The notes under the pieces: model-generated
The model's input: only the letters and a program-made list of their open reading frames with translations
The model's database searches: none
What the model was told of the DNA's origin: nothing
Translations under genes and position numbers: made by a program
Assembly: GCF_029667115.1 (NCBI RefSeq)
Contig: NZ_JARUIU010000002.1
Location: 310,001-374,000, forward strand
Length of the DNA stretch: 64,000 bases
Direction: 5' to 3'
Source of the DNA: Jeotgalibacillus sp. ET6
Lineage (GTDB): Bacteria > Bacillota > Bacilli > Bacillales > Jeotgalibacillaceae
Shown here: positions 8,538-15,652 of the stretch, one piece after another
Numbering within the stretch: the stretch's first letter is position 1
Layout of the letters: each line of letters starts with the position of its first letter

Positions 8538-8966
8538 TTGAAAAGAATACTCAAAAAGATGGCGATTTTAATAGTAACTAGCTTTTTAGTTTTTGCTTTA
8601 TACCTCCTTTATAAACCTGATGAAACAGGCGCTGTCATTTATGTGCTGCCAGAGGGTTTTGACAAATGTGTAAGTATAGATTTCGACGTGAGACATGCAG
8701 ATCCGTTGGTGCTAGATGATGAAGGAGCGGTAATTTACAATATTCCTATGGATGGAGAGTTCAAGACCTCTTCATCATCTGACTTTGGGCACATAGGAAT
8801 ACACCAGATATTTATGCAATTTCAAAATAAGGATGGTCGTAAAAGTGAGTTAATAGATGTAACAATTTCATCCCACAGTAGTTATTCTTATGGCGAAGGC
8901 GGCACAAATTTAGCAGAAAGCGGCTGGATATCCTTTAATTCGATTAAACAAGACTGTGAATGGTAG
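8538..8966 (+). CDS. Small anchored extracytoplasmic protein (DUF6843-like)
   Basis: This 142-residue protein is read from a TTG start. The sequence AAGGAAGTGA lies directly upstream at proper spacing, which makes the GTG nine bases earlier part of the ribosome site rather than the start. One N-terminal helix (ILIVTSFLVFALYLLY) anchors it or serves as an uncleaved signal. The outside domain is beta-rich, with VIYVLPEGF and VIYNIPMDGEFKTSS segments that recall DUF6843. The function is unknown. The 286-base interval to the divergent zinc-ribbon operon is AT-rich, and I could not fix a promoter in it. Confidence 0.6.
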   Translation: MKRILKKMAILIVTSFLVFALYLLYKPDETGAVIYVLPEGFDKCVSIDFDVRHADPLVLDDEGAVIYNIPMDGEFKTSSSSDFGHIGIHQIFMQFQNKDGRKSELIDVTISSHSSYSYGEGGTNLAESGWISFNSIKQDCEW

Positions 8967-9004
8967 ATGGCCTTAATGCGAAGTAGGTGCATTGTCAGCC
9001 ATAC

Positions 9005-9193
9005 GGCCCTTGCCAAACTAAACATGCAGCATCAAAATTCCCCTCTAGTGGCTGAGCATGCCTCCAAATGTCCATCTACATAAATTGGGACTGTCGTATT
9101 TCCATTTCACACTAATTGCACATCTTATTCATTATTAAAAAAAACTATTTGAAGGAGTATCAGCGAACTTTGTAGAAGCTAACACGATGAACC
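9005..9193 (+). repeat. Nudix leader, parent copy of the duplication at 5085-5277
   Basis: This interval precedes the Nudix gene and matches the decayed copy at 5.1-5.3 kb. The shared blocks include GGCTGAGCATG, CTCCAAATG and ATTGGGACTGTC. It probably holds the Nudix promoter region; I see no clear consensus promoter in it. Confidence 0.6.
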
Positions 9194-9209
9194 TGCAAGG
9201 AGGAAAAAA

Positions 9210-9638
9210 ATGTTTATTGTAAATGTAGAAGGTGCAATTAGAAAGCATGACAAGTGGTTAATCATTGAGAGAAGCAACAAGGAAGATCATGCAGGCGGGC
9301 TGCTTTCACTTGTTGGAGGCAAGGTGGAGGTAGAAGCCAACTCCACCAATATAGTAGAAAGAACGCTGAAGCGTGAGATTTTAGAAGAGGTTGGTGTAAA
9401 AGTAAAAGATCATCTTATCTATGTGCACAGCACCTCTTTCGTAACCGATACGGGCGCAAACGTAGTGGATCTTGTTTTTCTTTGTGAGTATGAGTCAGGC
9501 GAGGCATTTCCAAAATGTCCAGATGAAGTTGAAAAGGTTATTTGGCTGTCAACCGAAGAAGTTCTGAATCATCCCCTTTCACCCGTTTATTTAAAGGAGA
9601 GCATTAAACAAGCAGAATCGCTTCTTGGAGGGGTTTAA
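9210..9638 (+). CDS. Nudix hydrolase
   Basis: This 142-residue single-domain protein has the Nudix helix core REILEEVGV at about residues 51-59, preceded by GGKVEVE. The catalytic EE pair and the preceding RE are intact. The loop between the glycine and the helix is about four residues longer than the classic G-x5-E-x7-REuxEExGu spacing. Nudix enzymes cleave nucleoside diphosphates linked to another moiety, commonly in nucleotide-pool cleaning; the substrate is unknown. A strong AAGGAGG site precedes the ATG. It converges on the VOC gene across a hairpin-bearing repeat remnant. Confidence 0.85.
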   Translation: MFIVNVEGAIRKHDKWLIIERSNKEDHAGGLLSLVGGKVEVEANSTNIVERTLKREILEEVGVKVKDHLIYVHSTSFVTDTGANVVDLVFLCEYESGEAFPKCPDEVEKVIWLSTEEVLNHPLSPVYLKESIKQAESLLGGV

Positions 9639-9650
9639 TGAAGAAAAGAG

Positions 9651-9720
9651 GGGCAGTCACCTGAAGTGCAGTGAGGCAGTAAATGATCCTGAGACACCAT
9701 TCTCTCAGGATCATTTTTTT
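9651..9720. repeat. Repeat remnant with a strong terminator hairpin
   Basis: CCTGAAGTGCAGTGA and the following CCTGAGAC match the 3' end of the interspersed repeat. Its hairpin has been extended into a 13-bp perfect stem (AATGATCCTGAGA with TCTCAGGATCATT, 9682-9714) with seven T residues. It ends the Nudix gene and faces the VOC gene. Confidence 0.75.
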
Positions 9721-9757
9721 GTTAGCAGAATACTAAATTAAAGGGTAAAGAGAGATC

Positions 9758-10114
9758 CTAACACTGACAAACCATCATCACATTCCCATCCGGATCCTTA
9801 AAGTTAAACCAATGCCCATGTTGAATATCAGTTACCAGTTCAACATTCTGTTCTTGTAAGAATTCATGGGCTTTATGGATGTCATCCGTATTGAAATGAA
9901 AAGCAGGGTTTTTATAAACAGCGTCTTCCTGATAGATCTTGCTGTCGAGGACAAGGCTCAATCCATTGTTGTCAAAAGGTATACAGCATAAATGTCCTGC
10001 TATGATCTCATAATCTGGCTCCAAATGAAGGATGGAACAGTACCAATCTCTTGCGTCGTTAATATTTTTGACTGGAACAAAAATCGCATTTGCTTTTGCT
10101 GAAATGATGCTCAT
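9758..10114 (-). CDS. VOC (glyoxalase/bleomycin-resistance fold) protein
   Basis: This 118-residue single-domain protein of the vicinal oxygen chelate superfamily has a first beta-alpha module starting AIFVPVKNINDARDWYCSILHL and a second one ending HWFNFKDPDGNVMMVCQC, the usual closing strand with DPDGN. The metal-ligand positions seen in true glyoxalases are not all obvious, so it could be a lyase, dioxygenase-like or ligand-binding member. A GGAGAG site precedes the ATG. A decayed partial copy lies at 5278-5370. Confidence 0.8.
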   Translation of the reverse strand: MSIISAKANAIFVPVKNINDARDWYCSILHLEPDYEIIAGHLCCIPFDNNGLSLVLDSKIYQEDAVYKNPAFHFNTDDIHKAHEFLQEQNVELVTDIQHGHWFNFKDPDGNVMMVCQC

Positions 10115-10369
10115 GGCTACACTCTCCTTTTTTGCTTTACATAGTTTTACTTACCTTATTGTAAAACAAATTTGGATGTTGTGAGTTAAAATTTAACTGA
10201 ATGATTACCAGCGAGCACAAGTCTATTAAATAAAAAAAGCAGCCAATGTATTCTTGAATATAGGTATATATGCTTATTTTTTATTAATTCTATACTCACA
10301 GTTGCCTGGCTAAAGCTTCCAACTTTACACTAGAGGAAAATACTAGAAATGTTCAAAGGAAGTGAAGCG

Positions 10370-10684
10370 ATGTCTCAGACCGTGCGTTATGATGCGGCCG
10401 CTCTTAAAGAGACAATGGAGGAGCGGGTGGATCAGTATAAGGAGTTTAGAGGCAATTTGTTTGTCTTGAAGAGAAAGATGGTATATGACCGTACTGCCTC
10501 CAAGCTCCCGGTCTTCAGCCATGGCACCTACATCATTCATAAACGCAATCTGCTGATCAACGAATTGAATCCAGGCCTCCGCAACGTGGGAGTAGATAAG
10601 TATCGAAACATAACGTCTGCCACATCCTTCTGCTGCGTAGATGATTATTATAAAATGATGGATGTGTTAGAAGAACAAAAATAG
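10370..10684 (+). CDS. Unidentified 104-residue protein (accessory island)
   Basis: The start is the ATG at 10370, because AAGGAAGTGA stands just before it; an ATG seven codons upstream lacks a site. The N-terminal half is helical (ALKETMEERVDQYKEFRGNLFVL) and the C-terminal half contains two adjacent cysteines (SFCCVDDYYKMM). I recognise no family. It lies 10 bases before the next gene and probably shares its transcript. It opens the AT-rich island of small genes running to 14.7 kb; its G+C is higher than that of its followers, and an antitoxin/immunity role is only a contextual guess. Confidence 0.6.
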   Translation: MSQTVRYDAAALKETMEERVDQYKEFRGNLFVLKRKMVYDRTASKLPVFSHGTYIIHKRNLLINELNPGLRNVGVDKYRNITSATSFCCVDDYYKMMDVLEEQK

Positions 10685-10694
10685 GAGGAGAGTT

Positions 10695-11147
10695 ATGAAT
10701 TTAAATCTGGGGAAGATCATAATCAACAATAATGAAATTTTTTCTGGAATGAATAGTGGAGATTTTTTGAGTATATTCTCCTCGGAGGTTAATAGCTTTG
10801 GAAATGGCGACATTGAGAGATATCATTTCATCCAACCACAAATCATTGGTGGCCTGTCATTCTGGATAAAGATCGTATTTAAAAAGAAGCATATTTCATC
10901 TATTGAATTGAAAAACGCCGACCCTAAACTAAAAAATTCTTATGATAATTGGTCAGACGACCGTATAGTATTAAAAAGAAAAAGTCATGATGAATGGCTC
11001 ATAACTACATTAGGCCAACCCACGGAAAGAAAGCCGTCAGGTATAAAATACAACTATGCTTGGGGCGAAATACTATCATACTATGACCTTAAAGGTGGGG
11101 ATACTGGAATTGTTATAAATTATTATGAGAAGGTTGCAACTGATTAA
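10695..11147 (+). CDS. Immunity-like hypothetical protein, paralogue A1
   Basis: This 150-residue soluble protein starts after GGAGGAGAGTT. Its C-terminal half (KSHDEWLITTLGQP, then YNYAWGEILSYYDLKGG and IVINYYE) aligns with the next gene (KSHDKWLLKILG, YVYSWGTVESTFDKKG, SIILRYR), so the two are diverged paralogues. There is no signal peptide or membrane helix. Such small, AT-rich, tandemly duplicated cytosolic proteins are typical of immunity genes of polymorphic toxin systems, but no toxin is present in the window. The function remains unassigned. Confidence 0.65.
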   Translation: MNLNLGKIIINNNEIFSGMNSGDFLSIFSSEVNSFGNGDIERYHFIQPQIIGGLSFWIKIVFKKKHISSIELKNADPKLKNSYDNWSDDRIVLKRKSHDEWLITTLGQPTERKPSGIKYNYAWGEILSYYDLKGGDTGIVINYYEKVATD

Positions 11148-11251
11148 TAGATATTTTTCGTAATTTATTACCATGATGAATAAATCAAAAGCTGTCCACT
11201 TCTTAAATAGGCTCCTTTAAGAGTCTTTCAAACATTGAGAGGTAGAATAGA

Positions 11252-11653
11252 ATGATTGATAAAATAACCGGTTCAATATTATTGGACAATCAAAAGGTAG
11301 TTTTGAATTCAAGGTTATCGCCTGAGAATTTTATGAATACTTCGTTGTACCAGGGAGAGATTATTGATACTAAATACTTAATAAAAGACACGAAAGACAT
11401 TAATGGAAAAAGATTCTTAATAACGTTATTTTTTATTTCAGAAAGACTTAAAGAGGTACATCTATCAGAAGTAATGAATGGTATATCCTGCTCCAATTGG
11501 ACAGAGGATATAGAGAGTGAAAAGAAAAAAAGTCATGACAAATGGTTGCTAAAGATTTTAGGAAATGGACCTTATGTTTATTCTTGGGGCACGGTAGAAT
11601 CAACCTTTGATAAGAAGGGTGCCGTCAGTTCTATTATTCTGAGGTACAGATAA
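11252..11653 (+). CDS. Immunity-like hypothetical protein, paralogue A2
   Basis: This 133-residue paralogue of the preceding gene shares the KSHDxWL...LG, Y-WG and D-KKG positions in its C-terminal half. The N-terminal halves have diverged in sequence but keep the same strand order. A GAGAGGTAGAAT sequence upstream can serve as a ribosome site. It is 104 bases behind A1, so co-transcription is possible. The function is unknown. Confidence 0.65.
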   Translation: MIDKITGSILLDNQKVVLNSRLSPENFMNTSLYQGEIIDTKYLIKDTKDINGKRFLITLFFISERLKEVHLSEVMNGISCSNWTEDIESEKKKSHDKWLLKILGNGPYVYSWGTVESTFDKKGAVSSIILRYR

Positions 11654-11784
11654 ATTCATTGAAATGTTTTAGTGATATGTATTTTTTTGGTTGCCGTAGG
11701 ACTTTGGTGATTAGCAGCTAATGAGAAATTTTAAAAGCCATAAAATATTATAATTTTATATACAAATCACATTAATATAAACCG

Positions 11785-11960
11785 TTAAGAAGTCATACAC
11801 CCAAAACAGTAATACTCTTCGTTTTCCTCCGCAAAGCAACTTGCCATAGTAAGCTCTACAATATGGTGAAATATACTATCTTTGAATTTTTCAACAGACA
11901 GCTGGTATCGTAACTCACTTAACTTTAAGATCCATTGACGAATTATGAGAGTGGTGAAAT
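11785..11960 (-). pseudogene. Possible C-terminal gene fragment on the opposite strand
   Basis: A minus-strand frame stays open from about 11960 to a TAA at 11785 and has protein-like composition (RQWILKLSELRYQLSVEKF, then FHHIVELTMASCFAEENEEY, ending CFGCMTS). There is no start codon with a ribosome site, and its upstream part overlaps the next plus-strand gene. It reads like the 3' end of a gene whose 5' part was lost when the neighbouring gene arrived. The family is unknown. Confidence 0.35.
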
Positions 11961-11965
11961 TTAGT

Positions 11966-12310
11966 ATGCAGAGTAACTCTAAGGCTAAAGAAATAGCAAA
12001 GACAATAGTAGAAAAACTTAAAGAAAGCTTTGATGGGAAAGCAGGTACATTTTCGGTTTATAATTTAACAGACGAACCCTATTGCATGTTTAATATCACC
12101 TTTGATGCCTATGATTATTTTTTCGTCACCTTTAGCTATAATCGAGGAAGTATTGGCTGCAGTATAACCCAAGGAAAGTATGGGTTAGTTTTGAAAAATA
12201 GTCAAAAGTGGTATGACTCTGCAGATATGGATGTTTTTTGTGAGGAATTAAAAATGCAACTGGAATTAAGAATTCCAGACAAGTTTTTAGAATATAACGG
12301 GTGGAAATAA
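11966..12310 (+). CDS. Immunity-like hypothetical protein, paralogue B1
   Basis: This 114-residue protein is clearly paralogous to the gene at 12781. Both have FSVxxxTDxPYxMF near the N-terminus, then YFFVTFSYNRGSIGCSI or YFNVILNYDRGFFGCSI, and both end LELRIPDKFLE-x-GWK. The ATG at 11966 is chosen because it lines up with the paralogue's start; upstream in-frame starts at 11945 and 11954 cannot be excluded. It has no signal or membrane helix. This small immunity-type protein has no recognised family. Confidence 0.65.
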   Translation: MQSNSKAKEIAKTIVEKLKESFDGKAGTFSVYNLTDEPYCMFNITFDAYDYFFVTFSYNRGSIGCSITQGKYGLVLKNSQKWYDSADMDVFCEELKMQLELRIPDKFLEYNGWK

Positions 12311-12404
12311 GTACGTTCCTTTAAAGAGTGGGTTAAGACATACAATTTTAAGACTGGTGACCGGATTTTAAAGATTCCTTTGAAAACCTTTGGAGGTGGA
12401 AAAA

Positions 12405-12758
12405 ATGGAAATCATACATCGCAGAGACGGTTTTGCAATTGTAGAGAAAGATGGGAAATATCAAATTTCATGGCCGCAAGGACCTTATAATGAACCGGTT
12501 TTTTATCCAATATCTAATGGGAATAAGGACAAAGCTTTTAAATCAGATCAAGACGCTTATGAAGTAATGATTTACGCAGAAACAGGTCAATGGCCTACAA
12601 GCAAGGAGGAAAAAACAGAAATAAATAAGTCTTTTGTGAGAAAATTTCCAGAGTTACTTTTAAAAGTTCCAGCCAACCAGCAACTTTTCACACAGTCGGA
12701 GTTAGACGAATTGCTGCCTCTGGCTAAACAAGCGTCTCAGAAATCCGATCATTCATGA
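12405..12758 (+). CDS. Unidentified 117-residue protein
   Basis: A GGAGGTG site sits at correct spacing before the ATG at 12405; a TTG five codons earlier lies inside that site and is rejected. The N-terminal half is beta-rich (DGFAIVEKDGKYQISWP), followed by an acidic/lysine helix and a leucine-rich tail (QSELDELLPLAKQAS). It lies between the two B paralogues, 22 bases before B2, so it probably forms an operon with it. No family was recognised. Confidence 0.65.
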   Translation: MEIIHRRDGFAIVEKDGKYQISWPQGPYNEPVFYPISNGNKDKAFKSDQDAYEVMIYAETGQWPTSKEEKTEINKSFVRKFPELLLKVPANQQLFTQSELDELLPLAKQASQKSDHS

Positions 12759-12780
12759 TTACATATAGGAGAGGTCAGAA

Positions 12781-13122
12781 ATGCATAATGAGGGCTATGA
12801 AAACATAAAGAAAGAATTAAAAAATGCTCTTAAGGGGCATTTTCATGATCGAATTAGCAGTTTTTCTGTTTTTGAGCAGACTGATACTCCATACACAATG
12901 TTTAGTATGCAATTTATAATGTATAACTACTTTAATGTAATATTAAATTATGATCGGGGCTTCTTTGGTTGTTCAATAATAAGCGGGGATGTCGGAATTG
13001 GTCTTCCCAATAGCCAAGAACGGTATGATAAAGCAGATTTAGATATCTTTTGTGAAGAACTTAAAGAGCAAATTGAATTGAGAATACCGGATAAATTTTT
13101 AGAACATCATGGCTGGAAATAA
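12781..13122 (+). CDS. Immunity-like hypothetical protein, paralogue B2
   Basis: This 113-residue paralogue of B1 shares FSVFEQTDTPYTMF, NYDRGFFGCSI, DIFCEELKEQIELRIPDKFLE and the terminal GWK. AGGAGAGG precedes the ATG. Conservation concentrates in the FSV-TD-PY, YDRG-GCSI and RIPDKFLE blocks, presumably the fold core, while surface residues differ. This is the pattern expected of duplicated immunity proteins tracking different toxin variants, though that remains inference. Confidence 0.65.
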   Translation: MHNEGYENIKKELKNALKGHFHDRISSFSVFEQTDTPYTMFSMQFIMYNYFNVILNYDRGFFGCSIISGDVGIGLPNSQERYDKADLDIFCEELKEQIELRIPDKFLEHHGWK

Positions 13123-13249
13123 GAGATTATCATTTTTAAGTCAGATAAACTGTATATTATTTTTGAGAAAAACAGGTAGAAGATGTAATGTGTCCATCTG
13201 GAATAGTGAAAATGAATAGGAAGTTTTGTTTAAGAATGAGGTAAAGATT

Positions 13250-13663
13250 ATGAAAAAAGGGATCTTAGCAATACATAATAACAAAACCTTCAAGGTCAGT
13301 AATATTGATGGGGAAACTATTAGGTTAGTTAGTGAAGTCCCAAATACTAGCGAGGGCTTTACGAAAGTAATTTATCCCAGTAATTATAAAAAGAGAGATA
13401 ACTTACCCACGTTATATACCAAGGAAGTCAAGAAAGTAGAGATTGACGAAATGTATGAAGTGGACTACAAAGCAACGTATAGAGGAGAGAAATTTAATTT
13501 AAGTTTCAATAATACCGGCTCAGAATTCAAACTAGGAACCAGAGATGCAGAACTTGCCAATCAATATGGATTTGAACGAACCGATAAGTACTATTATGAA
13601 AAAATAGTTAGTGAAAATGAGATTGAAGTTATAAAAGAAGTTGTAGTTTACTTCGTAAGATAG
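13250..13663 (+). CDS. Unidentified 137-residue protein
   Basis: The ATG at 13250 is preceded by GAGGTAAAGATT; upstream in-frame starts have weaker context. The protein is soluble, lysine/glutamate-rich and predicted mostly beta (GILAIHNNKTFKVSNIDGETIRLV), with a central YKATYRGEKFNLSFNNTGSEF hairpin region. I recognise no family. AT-rich composition and position group it with the immunity-like island. Confidence 0.55.
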   Translation: MKKGILAIHNNKTFKVSNIDGETIRLVSEVPNTSEGFTKVIYPSNYKKRDNLPTLYTKEVKKVEIDEMYEVDYKATYRGEKFNLSFNNTGSEFKLGTRDAELANQYGFERTDKYYYEKIVSENEIEVIKEVVVYFVR

Positions 13664-13702
13664 AGAAGCAGTAATCTGATCTATAACTATATAGAGTAAT
13701 TA

Positions 13703-13737
13703 ACCTTGAGTGACCTATGTCTTTCAGGGTTTTTTGT
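13703..13737 (+). terminator. Weak terminator after the 13250 gene
   Basis: ACCTTGA pairs with TTCAGGGT using one G-U wobble and is followed by six T residues. It lies 40 bases after the stop codon. Confidence 0.45.
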
Positions 13738-13862
13738 AAGAACATACCTGTAATCAGGCTCCTGCTTAACAAAACTCCTCTTTCATATAACTGATTCATT
13801 TTGTAATTCATGTTATTACCATGTAACATAATAACTAGCAATATAGTCTCTATACGAAATGG

Positions 13863-14393
13863 GTGTATAACATTACTACCATCACAATTACAAGTACAGC
13901 TACAAGAACAGATTTAGCGGAGTGGCTAAGAAATGTTTACATTACTAGATTACTGCGTCTTTTATTATATGTGGTAATTTTATATCAAACTATTTATCGA
14001 CCTAATCCATTTGATCAGTGGTACACTCAAATCTTCATAGGTCTATTTAGTTTTATGTTTTTATGTTTCCTTGTTTACGCATTATTTTACTTATTGAGTT
14101 TATTGGCCGGTTTTATGTACTTTGCGAAAGGTCAATACATTCTTTCCTATACACCAGGTGATAACCACTTGGTAGTGGGCGCACGGAAGCTATTAATTAA
14201 CTTTAAAAAAGTACATATAATTGAAACAAAGAAAAATTACTTATTTTATATTTGGATAAATAAATATAAACCGATGCCTGATTATTTAGTGCTGCCTAAG
14301 TTTGCTGATAATGATGGACAAACTAAAAAAACTCATGAACTTATTACTATTTTGCAAGGCAAAGTGAAAATCAGAAAGAGTAAAATTATTTAA
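13863..14393 (+). CDS. Small two-helix membrane protein
   Basis: The frame of 176 residues begins at a GTG with no convincing ribosome site, so the start is uncertain. After a Thr-rich N-terminus come two membrane segments (LLRLLLYVVILYQTIY and FIGLFSFMFLCFLVYALFYLLSLLAGF). A cytosolic tail follows with beta strands (QYILSYTPGDNHLVVGARKLLINFKKVHIIETKKNYLFYIW) and a lysine-rich end. The tail recalls membrane-associated PH-like or immunity proteins, but no family can be named. The G+C is low, like the rest of the island. Confidence 0.5.
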   Translation: MYNITTITITSTATRTDLAEWLRNVYITRLLRLLLYVVILYQTIYRPNPFDQWYTQIFIGLFSFMFLCFLVYALFYLLSLLAGFMYFAKGQYILSYTPGDNHLVVGARKLLINFKKVHIIETKKNYLFYIWINKYKPMPDYLVLPKFADNDGQTKKTHELITILQGKVKIRKSKII

Positions 14394-14492
14394 TGAATAG
14401 AAGAGAAATTTTGCTGATTCTAACTACACCAAAGAAGAACAATCTTTAATAAAGGAGCTGGACTCTAGATAATAAGGTGAAAGAGGGGTTAT

Positions 14493-14693
14493 ATGTATTT
14501 ACTTATATCTATAATTTTAAGTATTATTCTAGGTTTTATTTTGATGATGCTAGGACCTATTTTTGGTGGCATTGCGGCTTTTGGAATCGTAGTAGGCTGC
14601 ATATTTAGAGGTTTGTATTTACTAAATAGCATCCATAAACGCCTCACTGATCCTGATGAAAAAATAGATAAACTTTTAAAAAATATGCAATAG
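14493..14693 (+). CDS. Small membrane protein, 66 residues
   Basis: Two hydrophobic segments (LLISIILSIILGFILMMLG and FGGIAAFGIVVGCIFRGLYLL) are joined by a short glycine turn and followed by a charged helical tail (HKRLTDPDEKIDKLLKNMQ). AAAGAGGGG precedes the ATG. About 20 bases upstream, the end of another frame (ADSNYTKEEQSLIKELDSR, stop at 14469-14471) looks like the 3' stub of a lost gene. The function is unknown. It is the last gene of the accessory island. Confidence 0.55.
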   Translation: MYLLISIILSIILGFILMMLGPIFGGIAAFGIVVGCIFRGLYLLNSIHKRLTDPDEKIDKLLKNMQ

Positions 14694-14720
14694 TTAAAGA
14701 AGGAACTAAAACAAGTAACA

Positions 14721-14948
14721 GAGGCTGGGACAAAACTCAAAAAAGTTTAATAAATGAGGATATATTTATTAATAGTAATAGGTGAGCGGAGCGGAAGGTG
14801 GCGACTCCTGCAGGATATGACGGCAAGCTGAGACCCCGCAAGGCAAAGCCTTGAGGAGGGCTCAGCGCCGTCCCTGCGGAAAGCGTCCGCCTGAAGCGTA
14901 GTGAACCGGTCGTAGAGCTTGAGACAACTTTTGTCCCAGGCTCTTTTG
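14721..14948 (+). repeat. Interspersed MITE-like repeat, copy A (most complete)
   Basis: The element is about 228 bases with terminal inverted repeats: GAGGCTGGGACAAAA at the left and TTTTGTCCCAGGCTC at the right, matching 14 of 15 when reverse-complemented. The core holds GAGCGGAAGG, CGACTCCTGCAGGA, a variable hairpin, GCGCCGTCCCTGCGGAAAGC and GTGAACCGGTCG. The 3' end forms a terminator-like hairpin with T-rich flank. There is no open frame. It accounts for the 325-base gap between 14693 and 15019. Other copies are at 25.3, 37.6, 44.2, 45.3 and 57.7 kb. Confidence 0.8.
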
Positions 14949-15018
14949 TCTCAATAATAAGCATAAAGATCTAACCAAGCCATATAGAATAAGACTAAAT
15001 CACGAAGAGGAGCATAAA

Positions 15019-15564
15019 ATGAAGGTTACCCAAAAGATCATAAAGATTCAAGGCGTGACGTACATCATCCGTTCAGCCGTTCGGGGGGATGCAAAGCAGT
15101 TGTCTGATATCAGAGTACAGATTGATGGAGAAACGCAAAATATGGACCGGGAGAAGGGTGAGGCCTTTGTAGATGCTGATGGATTTGCTGAACTGATTCA
15201 AAAAGATACAGAAAGCAGGAGAAACCTTTTTTTAGTGGCAGTGGTACAGGAGGAAATAGTCGGTTATTCAAGATGTGAAGGAAATGAATTAAAACGATTT
15301 GCTCATAAAGTGGAATTTGGGGTGGGTGTACTCAAGGATTATTGGGGGCTTGGAATAGGGAAAAATCTTCTCGCTGAATCGATTCATTGGGCTGATTTAA
15401 ACGGAGTAATAAAATTTACTTTGAACGTTATGGAATCAAATGAAAAAGCAATCAGCCTCTATAAGAAATTTGGATTTCAAGTTGAAGGAATTCTTAAAAA
15501 TGATAAGCTGCTCGATGACGGTGAATTTCGCAATACTATTGTGATGGGAAGAATCAAGCTTTAA
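15019..15564 (+). CDS. GNAT family N-acetyltransferase
   Basis: This 181-residue protein has a full GNAT domain. Beta-4 and motif A read VEFGVGVLKDYWGLGIGKNLL (acetyl-CoA loop WGLGIGK), followed by the alpha-4/beta-6 segment FTLNVMESNEKAISLYKKFGFQVEG, the pattern seen in RimI/RimJ-like and SpeG-like enzymes. A GAAGAGGAGC site precedes the ATG. It acts in the cytosol on an unknown amine, which may be a protein N-terminus or a small molecule. It is monocistronic; the repeat copy A lies upstream. Confidence 0.85.
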   Translation: MKVTQKIIKIQGVTYIIRSAVRGDAKQLSDIRVQIDGETQNMDREKGEAFVDADGFAELIQKDTESRRNLFLVAVVQEEIVGYSRCEGNELKRFAHKVEFGVGVLKDYWGLGIGKNLLAESIHWADLNGVIKFTLNVMESNEKAISLYKKFGFQVEGILKNDKLLDDGEFRNTIVMGRIKL

Positions 15565-15652
15565 ACGATCACCTCAGTCCAGGCATGCTATAATGACGCT
15601 AAGAATGTGCGTCAGTATGCATCTATAATCACGTAAAAAAGGAGCGTTAAGC

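Noticed and set aside
10349..13663. Toxin gene or type VII (LXG) effector in the island
   Set aside because: No frame is long enough, and no LXG, WxG or RHS motif is visible; only small immunity-like proteins are present.
14721..14948. Insertion sequence
   Set aside because: The repeats have terminal inverted repeats but no open frame and no transposase; they are non-autonomous at most.
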